A stretch of 11,973 bases of DNA from JBCDHN01 sp964351855. GTDB lineage: Bacteria; Verrucomicrobiota; Verrucomicrobiia; Verrucomicrobiales; DEV007. Numbering within the stretch: the first letter of the stretch is position 1; each line of letters begins with the position of its first letter. Position numbers and translations under genes: made by a program. The notes under the pieces were generated by a model. That model saw nothing but the letters and a program-made list of their open reading frames with translations, had not been told where the DNA came from and searched no databases. Below are positions 1 through 6,871 of the stretch, piece by piece. Location of the stretch: NCBI GenBank assembly GCA_964351855.1, contig CAYGQD010000220.1, positions 1-11,973 on the forward strand. The letters are read 5' to 3'.

Positions 1-54
1 GTTAAGGTGCATCGGATTTCCGGTCCCGGCGGGCCGACTCTTCGTGCTTTTTCT

Positions 55-699
55 ATGAAAAAAGGCCCAGCTACATCGAATACCAAAAAAGAGACTGCGT
101 CAGAAGCCCAAGAAGGACCAACGGATGCTGAACTGGTAAAACGGAGCCAGGAAGGCGACATGGCAGCCTTCGATATGTTAGTGACTCGTTATCGCGGCAA
201 GGTTTATGCCATGATTGTGAATATGATCCACAACGAAGCGGATGCTTGGGATCTTGCCCAAGACGCGTTCGTAAAGGCATGGAAAGCCCTGCCTCGATTT
301 GAAGCACGATCAAACTTCTACACCTGGCTGTATCGCATCGCTCACAACGTGACTTACGATTGGCTACGCAAAAAGAAGGTTCGCGGAGATGGAACCGAGT
401 TTGACGACAACGTCCGCTCATCCATGGAACTCAGCGCTCCAACTGCACCCAAAAACGAAGACCAACCGGATGAGAATGCCCAGAAAGGTGAACTTCGGCA
501 GAAAATCGAAGACGCGATCGAGAAGCTATCCCCGGATCACCGCGCGGTGATCCTTTTGAAAGAGGTCGACGGCCTGAAGTATCAGGAAATTGCGGACCAT
601 GTCGGTTGCTCCATCGGCACCGTGATGTCACGCCTCTTTTACGCACGCAAGAAACTCCAAGTCTTACTCAAGGACTCTTACACACCAAGTACACAATGA
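55..699 (+). CDS. ECF-type RNA polymerase sigma factor (RpoE-like)
   Basis: Directs RNA polymerase to a dedicated promoter set, usually in response to envelope or surface signals. The 214-aa product has a sigma region 2 at about residues 36-107, including DLAQDAFVKAWKALPRF and FYTWLYRIAHN, and a sigma region 4 at about 146-203 with the helix-turn-helix around YQEIADHVGCSIGTVMSRL. There is no sigma 1.1 or sigma 3, as expected for the ECF class. The linker between the two domains (about 112-145) is long, acidic and rich in Asp, Glu and Asn. I chose ATG 55; a GTG at 7 in the same frame would add 16 residues of poor quality. Neither start has a clear Shine-Dalgarno sequence. The stop overlaps the start of the next gene by 4 nt (ATGA), so the sigma factor and its likely antagonist are probably made together. 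The ECF subgroup and the target promoters cannot be read from here. Confidence 0.93.
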   Translation: MKKGPATSNTKKETASEAQEGPTDAELVKRSQEGDMAAFDMLVTRYRGKVYAMIVNMIHNEADAWDLAQDAFVKAWKALPRFEARSNFYTWLYRIAHNVTYDWLRKKKVRGDGTEFDDNVRSSMELSAPTAPKNEDQPDENAQKGELRQKIEDAIEKLSPDHRAVILLKEVDGLKYQEIADHVGCSIGTVMSRLFYARKKLQVLLKDSYTPSTQ

Positions 700-1370
700 A
701 GAACCCAACCGACGAAGAATTCCGCATGATGCGGTGGATCGACGGCGAACTAACGGATGATGATGTTGCAGACCTTCTCAAAGCAGATCCCAGCCTCATC
801 AATCAAAAGCAGTCGTCACTAGAAGTCGGTGCACTCTTGAAGAGTGCGCTCCCGAAGGATCAGGAAGTCCCTTATGGGGATTTCTTCAACCATCGGATTC
901 TCAATCGAATCGAAAATCTGCAATCGGAGAACGAAGCGACTCACCACGAGACTTCTGAAGCCGGATTGTTCAGTTTTTCGAAATTCCTAGCCTCTCTATT
1001 CACCACGCAAACGATGGTTTTGGGAGGAGCCGCAGCCATGGGTGTGGCGATGCTTTGCACCGGACTCTTGTTAGTCGCAAGCCAGAGTGGTAGCCACACT
1101 CAGGTGACGAGCACCTATGTTCCGGACGATCAAACCTTCCAAGCCTCTTCCCGGTTCGATAGCAGTGCAAATGCCGCTGTTTTCGAAATTGACGGAATGT
1201 TGACGGAAGGGCAAACGGTAGCCGGATATTTCCCTGGCAACGCCGAAGTCGATCCACTTTCTGGAACGACGACCATCTACTCTCCTGAGGGACAACCGAT
1301 GCTGATGCTGACAACCGACGCAAACGGGACCCCCACGATTCATGACCTTGTCTTAACAACCGGACTGTGA
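696..1370 (+). CDS. Membrane-anchored anti-sigma factor-like protein
   Basis: This is probably the antagonist of the sigma factor encoded just upstream. The 224-aa product has a cytoplasmic N-terminal segment (EFRMMRWIDGELTDDDVADL, residues 8-27) with the 'IDGEL...A..DP' pattern common at the start of anti-sigma domains. One hydrophobic helix lies at about residues 107-129 (VLGGAAAMGVAMLCTGLLLV), followed by a roughly 95-residue extracytoplasmic tail. The HxxxCxxC zinc-binding signature of ZAS-type anti-sigma factors is absent, so it would be a non-zinc type. The outer part contains a motif around AAVFEIDGML and is otherwise unrecognised. The gene starts inside the sigma stop (ATGA) and ends inside the start of the next gene (GTGA), which suggests translational coupling of three genes. 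The anti-sigma role rests on gene order, topology and the N-terminal pattern. Regulated proteolysis of the membrane segment would be typical but is not shown. Confidence 0.72.
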   Translation: MKNPTDEEFRMMRWIDGELTDDDVADLLKADPSLINQKQSSLEVGALLKSALPKDQEVPYGDFFNHRILNRIENLQSENEATHHETSEAGLFSFSKFLASLFTTQTMVLGGAAAMGVAMLCTGLLLVASQSGSHTQVTSTYVPDDQTFQASSRFDSSANAAVFEIDGMLTEGQTVAGYFPGNAEVDPLSGTTTIYSPEGQPMLMLTTDANGTPTIHDLVLTTGL

Positions 1371-1819
1371 ATCGAACTCTGACGCTTTTTGTGGCTGCTT
1401 GGCTGGCTTCTTTCGCCAGCCTTGCAGCCCAGGATCTTGATCCCAGCGATCCCACCGTAGGCACGCTCCTCTGGGGGGCGGTCATTCGTGGGACGGAAGT
1501 TGCCCCTTCGGAACCAACCCATCTTGTTCCGGCAGACCTGGCTGAGCGGTTGTCGAAATCGTTCGATTTTCCTCACTTCGAAATCATCGGTCAACACACA
1601 CAACCCGTTGGGAAAGAGATCCATTCGTGGGTCGTTCCTTCAGGAAGCCTGTTTTTGCGCGTCGATTACAAGGGAGAAGACGGTGACGGAAGAAGCCTCC
1701 ATCTCCAGCTTTGGAAGACCGAAAAGGTGATCTTGAAGACAGATGTCATTCTCCGACCCAACAGCCCGATTTTTTTTTCCGAGGATGATCTCGTCTTTGT
1801 CGTTGAGTTGAAGCAATAA
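1367..1819 (+). CDS. Small secreted protein of unknown function
   Basis: I do not recognise this 150-aa protein. It begins with GTG, overlapping the stop of the anti-sigma-like gene by 4 nt. The N-terminus looks like a Sec signal peptide: MNR, then a hydrophobic stretch TLTLFVAAWLASFASLAA with cleavage likely near residues 20-21. The mature part of about 130 residues has no cysteines and appears beta-rich, with alternating hydrophobic strands such as SLFLRVDYKG, LHLQLWKTEKVILKTDV and DDLVFVVEL at the C-terminus. The position directly behind a sigma/anti-sigma pair and 20 nt before pilT suggests a periplasmic or exported component of the same response, possibly a ligand or modulator of the anti-sigma outer domain. 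That is inference from context only. Confidence 0.7.
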   Translation: MNRTLTLFVAAWLASFASLAAQDLDPSDPTVGTLLWGAVIRGTEVAPSEPTHLVPADLAERLSKSFDFPHFEIIGQHTQPVGKEIHSWVVPSGSLFLRVDYKGEDGDGRSLHLQLWKTEKVILKTDVILRPNSPIFFSEDDLVFVVELKQ

Positions 1820-1839
1820 TCCTGGGACAACTCTGCGGG

Positions 1840-2907
1840 ATGTTGACTCAAATAACCCAGGTTTGTGAATCCGCATCCCAGCAGGGCGCGGAAGATGTCT
1901 TTCTGACTGCCGGAGAATTTCCCCGCCTCCGTTTGGTCGGTCAGTTGGTGCTTCTTAAGCCATCTGGTCTTGTTTCTCCGCAGGAAATGGCCCATTTTTG
2001 GGAAGTTTGTGGGGCTGACCCGGTAACCCTCCAGGAATTTGATGCGACTTGGAAGAGCCCTTCCGGAGCTCGGTTCCGGGTAAATCTCTTCCGCCAACTT
2101 GGTGTTTTGGCGGCCGCGCTGCGTCCCGTGAAGACGGAGATTCCGGAACTGGAAACTCTGGGCGTTCCCGTGGAGCGACTTCAATCTTGGGGCAGTGCCT
2201 CGGGTGGTCTCGTTCTGCTGGCGGGAGGGACTGGCTCCGGCAAATCAACGACAATCGCCTCGCTCCTGAATTGGATCAATCACCAGCGAGCGCTTCATAT
2301 CGTGACAATTGAAGATCCCATCGAGTATCTCATTCCTTCGGCGCAGTCGTTTGTGACGCAACGCGGCATTGGAACCGATACGGAGTCGTTTGCTTCCGGG
2401 TTGAGATCCGCCTTGCGCCAAAGCCCGGATGTCATTCTCGTTGGCGAAATACGGGATACGGAGACCGCCCGCATTGCTCTCCAAGCGAGCGAAACCGGGC
2501 ATTTGGTCTTGGCGACGCTTCACTCGGTCAACGTTTCCGAAACGTTCGATCGCTTGATGAGCCTCTTCCCTGCTCCGGAGCGACAGAGCGCGTTGATGGT
2601 ATTAGGAAGCCAACTAGTTGGAATCCTCAGTCAAAAACTGCTTCCAACCGTCGATGGTAGGCTCTGTCTCGTCACCGAACACTTGGAGAATTCCGGCGCG
2701 GTCCGCCGATGGGCCAGCCGAGGTGAGTTTGATCAGATTTCGGAATTCATGGAACGAGACACGGATCGCGGGAACCAACGGTTCGTCGATTCGGTCATGG
2801 AGCGCTTTGATCACGGCCTGATTACAGAAGAAATCGCTCGGCAGAGTTGCTCGAATCCTCTTGAATTTGATCAGCGAAGAGCTGGCGTTCGCCGTGGATC
2901 GCGCTAG
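1840..2907 (+). CDS. pilT: PilT/PilU-family type IV pilus ATPase
   Basis: Hexameric cytoplasmic ATPase of the type IV pilus retraction family. The 355-aa length is typical for PilT. The N-terminal domain has AEDVFLTAG (residues 17-25) where PilT usually has a 'SDLHL' motif. The ATPase core is intact: Walker A GGTGSGKST (129-137), Asp box TIEDPIEYL (156-164), Walker B VILVGEIRD with Glu203 (198-206), and His box TGHLVLATLH with His221 and His228. The C-terminal part keeps the order of PilT, but the AIRNLIRE-like motif needed for retraction in characterised PilTs reads AVRRWASR (287-294), so the motor may work differently or be a PilU-like accessory. It follows the sigma/anti-sigma/secreted-protein genes by 20 nt on the same strand, with a weak ribosome binding site, and is probably the last gene of that operon. 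No other pilus gene is in the window. Confidence 0.9.
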   Translation: MLTQITQVCESASQQGAEDVFLTAGEFPRLRLVGQLVLLKPSGLVSPQEMAHFWEVCGADPVTLQEFDATWKSPSGARFRVNLFRQLGVLAAALRPVKTEIPELETLGVPVERLQSWGSASGGLVLLAGGTGSGKSTTIASLLNWINHQRALHIVTIEDPIEYLIPSAQSFVTQRGIGTDTESFASGLRSALRQSPDVILVGEIRDTETARIALQASETGHLVLATLHSVNVSETFDRLMSLFPAPERQSALMVLGSQLVGILSQKLLPTVDGRLCLVTEHLENSGAVRRWASRGEFDQISEFMERDTDRGNQRFVDSVMERFDHGLITEEIARQSCSNPLEFDQRRAGVRRGSR

Positions 2908-2910
2908 TGT

Positions 2911-2980
2911 GGTTGGCCTAACCGGGGAACGTTGTCGAAAACGGCCTAACAACGATCAAGTTTTTGCTATCTATACTTGA
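2911..2980. repeat. Cluster of short repeats between pilT and the TIR gene
   Basis: The 120-nt gap after pilT holds three small elements. GGCCTAAC occurs twice in direct orientation (2915-2922 and 2943-2950, 28 nt apart). CGTTGT (2930-2935) pairs with ACAACG (2949-2954). TCAAGT (2956-2961) pairs with ACTTGA (2975-2980). The CGTTGT/ACAACG hairpin is followed within 7 nt by TTTTT (2961-2965), so it could be a weak intrinsic terminator for the pilT operon. The second inverted repeat encloses TATACT (2973-2978), which resembles a -10 box but has no good -35 at the right distance. All stems are short, so a regulatory role is tentative. Confidence 0.3.
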
Positions 2981-2997
2981 ATATCTGGATTTCTTCT

Positions 2998-3016
2998 GGA
3001 AAATTCCGGAAATTCC
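2998..3016. repeat. GGAAAATTCC/GGAAATTCC tandem near-palindrome before the TIR gene
   Basis: GGAAAATTCC is followed immediately by GGAAATTCC, with the perfect palindrome TTCCGGAA at the junction. The element lies 11 nt before the ATG of the TIR gene, in the place a ribosome binding site would normally occupy; no Shine-Dalgarno sequence is visible there. It could be an operator, or it could be AT-rich sequence without function. The 11-mer GGAAAATTCCG also occurs at 10557-10567. Confidence 0.25.
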
Positions 3017-3027
3017 AATGCCGCTAG

Positions 3028-5217
3028 ATGGGTCAGAATAACCAAATTTTCATCAGTGCGTCCGGGGCTGACGCAGATGCTGCGAAGGCTCTGTTCAAGG
3101 CCTTAAAGCGGTTTCGCGTGCCGCCACTTCTCAATGTCCCCCGACCCTACCAGCCCTTTAAATCTTTTCGGGCGCTCTTTCTCCATGACGAGGAAGATCC
3201 ACGGCAGTCCACGCTCACCGGACCGATTGTCGAGCAAATTCAGCGTAGCTCGACCATGATGGTGGTGTGCAGTCCACATACTGCGGTTTCGAAGTGGATT
3301 CAGGCGGAGATTCGGGAGTTCTATGCGCACCATCCCCGCGGCCGGGTAATTCCCATCGTGATGGATGGGGAGCCTGAACCAGAGTTGGCGATCGAAGCCT
3401 ATGTGAAACCGTGCTTACCCGAAGGGTTGAAGCACAGCGACGCTCAGTATTGGGTCGATGCTCGGGAATGTGACTGGGAATACGCGGCACCTGTGGCTGC
3501 GATGGCGGCGCTCCTCGGAGTTCGTATTGAGGAACTCGTTCAGCATCTTTCTCGAAGGGCAGAAACTACCCGGAAAAGGTCAGTTGCTGCAGTCGTGGTC
3601 GCGATGACAACCGTTGGTTTGGCTGTGCTATGGACCTTTCGAAGCCCCTTCCAAGAGTGGACGGGAATCCAAGTTCCGGGATTCAGCGAGAATCCAGGAG
3701 CCCTAGCTGAACGTGGAGAGGAAATCTACTCGGGGGACGAATCCTTAATTCCGCCCGGACCGGTGGCTTTTGAAGCGGTGGTTCCGTCTCCCCATTTGAC
3801 TCCAGCTACTGCAAATTCAGCCAAGACCAACTCAGTACTGGTTCCGGTGGAATCTCCGGAAGCGATCGAACTCGCGCTCGCGGCGTGGTTGGACCGAGCC
3901 GAAAGCTGCCTGCCTGATCAGACTCGGGACGCTCGCTTCTGGTTGGATACCTGCGAAGCGAAACTGGATCTGGAGGGACCTCGCGAATTGGTAAAATCGC
4001 GTTACCGCTTCCATGCGATATCGGCCGCCCTTGCAAAAAATCTCGGTGAAGAAGAAGCTGCCAATCGGCACCTTTTGAACGCCATCGATCGTTGGACGGA
4101 GATTCCCATCGAGAATCCCGTAGGACAAGAGCGGGAAGCGTTCGAGATTCTGGCGACCCTGGCGCCGAATGAGGAGTGGCGAGAGAGTGCCTTGCGGCTG
4201 GTCATCTGGATTTCTCAGCTGAAGGGGGACAAAAACCGGGTCCTCGCGAGGGCCCAGAATTTCATCGCGTTTGCCAGTCGATTTCCGTTCTTGGTTGAAC
4301 CGGTGGACGCGTGGCTCGCCGGTGCCGTTTCTCGGATGACCCCGCCGGCGAAGGATGCGTTGGAACTCGGAGGCCGTTTTGCGATCCTGAGATCCAAGCT
4401 CGCTGAAGGAGTTGGCGATTTGGAAGGGGCTCGTAAACTGCTCCAAGAGGGGCGGCTGAATCTCGCCTCCGCGAATCAGGGCGTTTCGCCGGTCGCCGCA
4501 GGACTGGCCGCGCAAATGGGAGTTCGCCAAATCTTGCTCCGGGACCGTTTTGATCGCATGCGGACGGCCGAAGAACTGGATGGAGCGATTCCGCTGCTTC
4601 AGGAAGGGATGATTGACGAAGAATGGACAGGGTGGTTTGGTGCGGATCTTGCTGCGGCCTGGTCCATTCGTGGAGATTTATATCTGGCGGATGACGTCTT
4701 TCAAACCGCTTCACAGGCTTATGGATTTGCCTTGGAACACTTGCCTTCAGAGGCAGAAGTGGGCTCTGTATTGCTTAAAATGGGCTGTGCGTATCGCTAC
4801 GCAGGGCTGCATCGTGAAGCTTGGGAAGCTTTCTCAATGGCGCAGACGCTGCTCAACGATGAATCTGAAATCCACGATCGCATCACCGCCTTTTTGGGGG
4901 TGTCCCTTGCTGCGGGGCAGACCAAAACAGCCAGCGATGCCGAGAAATTACTGGCTCAAGCCAATGTTTTGATGACCAGCGCAAAGCCGCCATATCAGCT
5001 GCCTACCTATTGGCGAGAGTCGCTCGATCAAATCAATCAGGCTGAAGTAGGAACTGCTTTGGTTCCGGATGAGAGCGCCGAATTGTCGCGGCTTCAACAG
5101 CACCTTCAAGCGGTCGAACATGACTTCGAAAAGAACTCGGTCGCCGATCTCGAAGCGTTGCGGGGGCTGCACCTGGCCTTGGAGCGACTGGCCGTCTCGC
5201 AACTGAACGGGAATTAG
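3028..5217 (+). CDS. TIR-domain protein with membrane helix and C-terminal TPR-like region
   Basis: This 729-aa protein has three parts. Residues 5-165 form a TIR domain: strand IFISAS, helix DAAKALFKALKRF, loop FLHDEEDP, then MMVVCSPHTAVSKW and VIPIVMDG. The motif SKWIQAE (88-94) supplies the WxxxE pattern whose Glu (Glu94) is the catalytic residue in TIR NAD-cleaving enzymes. A basic stretch (RRAETTRKR, 176-184) precedes one membrane helix at about 185-204, which predicts an inside TIR domain and an outside C-terminal region. Residues 220-270 look like a flexible linker. Residues 280-720 are helical with TPR-like units, clearest at about 544-574 and 579-611. The likely role is NAD-linked or scaffold signalling controlled by a periplasmic protein-binding region; TIR proteins also occur in phage defence, but no defence partner gene is adjacent. 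The ATG at 3028 lacks an obvious ribosome binding site. Confidence 0.82.
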   Translation: MGQNNQIFISASGADADAAKALFKALKRFRVPPLLNVPRPYQPFKSFRALFLHDEEDPRQSTLTGPIVEQIQRSSTMMVVCSPHTAVSKWIQAEIREFYAHHPRGRVIPIVMDGEPEPELAIEAYVKPCLPEGLKHSDAQYWVDARECDWEYAAPVAAMAALLGVRIEELVQHLSRRAETTRKRSVAAVVVAMTTVGLAVLWTFRSPFQEWTGIQVPGFSENPGALAERGEEIYSGDESLIPPGPVAFEAVVPSPHLTPATANSAKTNSVLVPVESPEAIELALAAWLDRAESCLPDQTRDARFWLDTCEAKLDLEGPRELVKSRYRFHAISAALAKNLGEEEAANRHLLNAIDRWTEIPIENPVGQEREAFEILATLAPNEEWRESALRLVIWISQLKGDKNRVLARAQNFIAFASRFPFLVEPVDAWLAGAVSRMTPPAKDALELGGRFAILRSKLAEGVGDLEGARKLLQEGRLNLASANQGVSPVAAGLAAQMGVRQILLRDRFDRMRTAEELDGAIPLLQEGMIDEEWTGWFGADLAAAWSIRGDLYLADDVFQTASQAYGFALEHLPSEAEVGSVLLKMGCAYRYAGLHREAWEAFSMAQTLLNDESEIHDRITAFLGVSLAAGQTKTASDAEKLLAQANVLMTSAKPPYQLPTYWRESLDQINQAEVGTALVPDESAELSRLQQHLQAVEHDFEKNSVADLEALRGLHLALERLAVSQLNGN

Positions 5218-6764
5218 AGCTGAAGGATTCCTACGCGAAGGGAAGCCCCGGCTTCCGCGCCCATCAGAATCACGAAGGCATCTTGCTCGTCTTCTATGTG
5301 GATCAGGTAAACATGTTCGATGCGGAGTTGCTCCAATTTCACATCTCCCTCTAATCCTTCCGGTCTTTCGAAATTCCGCAGTGCTTGATTGGCTCCCTCC
5401 GTGACTTTTGCCAGCTCTTTGGAGAATTCAAAGCGAAGCGCTCGGGAAAGCTCATTGCGCAGTCCCGGCTTGAGAAGCCAAACGGCCGACCGTTCGAGAA
5501 GGCCCTGTGTCTCCAACGTAAAATCCAGATTAGAAAACGCCAATTGCTGATTTTCCAGATCGATGATTGGATGACCTCGCAGGAATAAGACGCCTTCCGC
5601 TTTTCGATTGAGTAAGCCTCGAGTTGCAGAGAAGTCCGCTCGCACCAAGACATCCTGAGAGTCCAAGACCTGGAGATGGAGATTGTTGAGGTAGAGATGA
5701 TCTGATGAACCGAGTTCGATTTCGATGGTCTCTTGTTTGAGATGTTCGTTGACGGCAGAGAGCGGTAGAACCGTGGGGATTTTCAGATTGGAGCGAGGGC
5801 TCAATGCTTGATCGATCTTTAAATTGGGAAGAGGATGAAAGATTGGCAGAGGAGGCTCGGTCAGGTGAGCGGTTACTTCGACATCGATCCCGAAGACCGC
5901 CTGAATTTGCGATTTGTTGGAATAGTCGAGCGGCCGCATCGCGATTTCCGTGGGGCGGACCGAGACCCACAAAGGCGGTTTGCTGTCGATGGCCTCCACC
6001 CGATGCAAGTCCCCCCAAATCTGAGCCAGACTGCGTTTCCATCCGCTCTCCTTGTTCAATTCCGGCTTCAGTTGCTCCAAGATTTTCGCGATCTCCGGTT
6101 GGATCGCGTTCTCTAGAATATGGCTGACATCGACGGAGGCTAGATTTGCCAGATTGAGGGACGCTTTTTCGATCTCCAAATTGGCGGTGAGATTCGGTTC
6201 AATGGACCAAACTTCGTCCAAAACAGGGGCGAGGTTTCCGCTCACGCCGGCTTTGAGATCAATCGTTCCGCGAACGGGGGTATCGCCCAAGAAAGGGATT
6301 TTCAGATTCCCGCCCCCGCTGACTCTCCCCCCGAGTGGCGTTTTCATGAAGAGGCGCTCACCATTGCTGGCCAGCGAAATGGCTCCGCGAGTGATGTCGA
6401 ATTCGATCCAACCGTCTTTCATCGCACTCATCAGATTTTGATCCTGCTTTCCCTGAAAGCGTTGAGGCGCTTGCTGATTGAGGATCTCCTGGAGCGTCGC
6501 TAATGGAATGCTGGCCTTGAGAGCTACCCTGGAAACGGCTGACTCCAGGGCCGTTTCACGAGCCAGCGGAAACCCTTCGGGTTCTGGTGGGGCGATGAAC
6601 ACGGTTCCAAACGTGCGAAACGCCAGCGGTAAAGCAATGAGCAGAACGAGAAAAATGAGGATCCCATAGCGGCGTTTTCCCCGGCGACGCGAGATCGGGG
6701 CGACAGCCTCCGGGGATGGTGAGGAGTAGTCGTTAAGGTCACGCCAATTTTGCTTGCGGGCCAT
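5214..6764 (-). CDS. DUF4403-family membrane-anchored protein
   Basis: A 516-aa protein with a basic cytoplasmic N-terminus (SRRRGKRRYG, 25-34) and one hydrophobic helix at about 34-57 (ILIFLVLLIALPLAF), followed by a large periplasmic region. Two related segments fit the DUF4403 pattern: SRVALKASIPLATLQEILNQ (78-97), and LKIPTVLPLSAVNEHLKQ (327-344). Each is followed by beta-rich sequence with long amphipathic strands. From memory, this family has been compared with tubular lipid-binding (TULIP-like) folds, which would suit a periplasmic lipid-handling role, but its function is not established. The stop overlaps the stop of the convergent TIR gene by 4 nt (5214-5217). It is the last gene of the minus-strand series, 107 nt after the MRJP gene, and a candidate promoter lies in that gap. 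No good ribosome binding site precedes ATG 6764. Confidence 0.75.
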   Translation of the reverse strand: MARKQNWRDLNDYSSPSPEAVAPISRRRGKRRYGILIFLVLLIALPLAFRTFGTVFIAPPEPEGFPLARETALESAVSRVALKASIPLATLQEILNQQAPQRFQGKQDQNLMSAMKDGWIEFDITRGAISLASNGERLFMKTPLGGRVSGGGNLKIPFLGDTPVRGTIDLKAGVSGNLAPVLDEVWSIEPNLTANLEIEKASLNLANLASVDVSHILENAIQPEIAKILEQLKPELNKESGWKRSLAQIWGDLHRVEAIDSKPPLWVSVRPTEIAMRPLDYSNKSQIQAVFGIDVEVTAHLTEPPLPIFHPLPNLKIDQALSPRSNLKIPTVLPLSAVNEHLKQETIEIELGSSDHLYLNNLHLQVLDSQDVLVRADFSATRGLLNRKAEGVLFLRGHPIIDLENQQLAFSNLDFTLETQGLLERSAVWLLKPGLRNELSRALRFEFSKELAKVTEGANQALRNFERPEGLEGDVKLEQLRIEHVYLIHIEDEQDAFVILMGAEAGASLRVGILQL

Positions 6765-6822
6765 TGAAAAGTTAGACTGCGGATTCGCTCCAAAAATCGC
6801 CTTTGATCGCAGGAATGGGAAA

Positions 6823-6852
6823 ATAATGGCGCACCGATGGCAATCCCGTCAA
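6823..6852 (-). promoter_or_regulatory. Candidate sigma70-type promoter for the DUF4403 gene
   Basis: On the minus strand TTGACG (6852-6847) is followed after 18 nt by CATTAT (6828-6823), giving 5/6 and 4/6 matches to the -35 and -10 consensus. It lies in the 107-nt gap upstream of the gene starting at 6764 and would give a leader of about 50 nt. The call rests on pattern matching only. Confidence 0.3.
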
Positions 6853-6871
6853 CCCGATAGCTCGAAATTGC

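Noticed and set aside
7..54. GTG 7 start for the sigma factor
   Set aside because: It adds a Gly/Pro-rich 16-residue tail and its upstream region is almost entirely outside the window. ATG 55 with MKK is more typical.
1000..1485. 161-aa minus-strand frame across the anti-sigma-like and secreted genes
   Set aside because: It is antisense to two overlapping coupled genes and has a low-complexity Arg/Ser-rich composition with no recognisable motif.
1666..2184. 172-aa minus-strand frame over the start of pilT
   Set aside because: It is a shadow of the pilT and upstream coding sequence with no family features.
2926..2950. GGAAC at 2926-2930 as an ECF -35 box for the TIR gene
   Set aside because: No matching ECF-type -10 (TC-rich) lies 16-17 nt downstream, so autoregulation by the upstream sigma factor cannot be supported.
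3832..4530. 232-aa open frame on the minus strand inside the TIR-TPR gene
   Set aside because: It lies antisense to a well-supported long gene, has no domain pattern and is Arg/Pro-rich, as expected for a frame opened by the codon bias of the opposite strand.
5530..6042. 170-aa minus-strand frame inside the DUF4403 gene
   Set aside because: It is in an alternative frame of the same strand, Ser/Arg-rich and without domain signal, while the DUF4403 frame has the signal anchor and family motifs.
3028..6764. A phage-defence island around the TIR gene
   Set aside because: The neighbours are a pilus ATPase and a DUF4403 membrane protein, with no helicase, nuclease, SIR2, CRISPR, integrase or transposase genes nearby. 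Base composition and codon use do not stand out.
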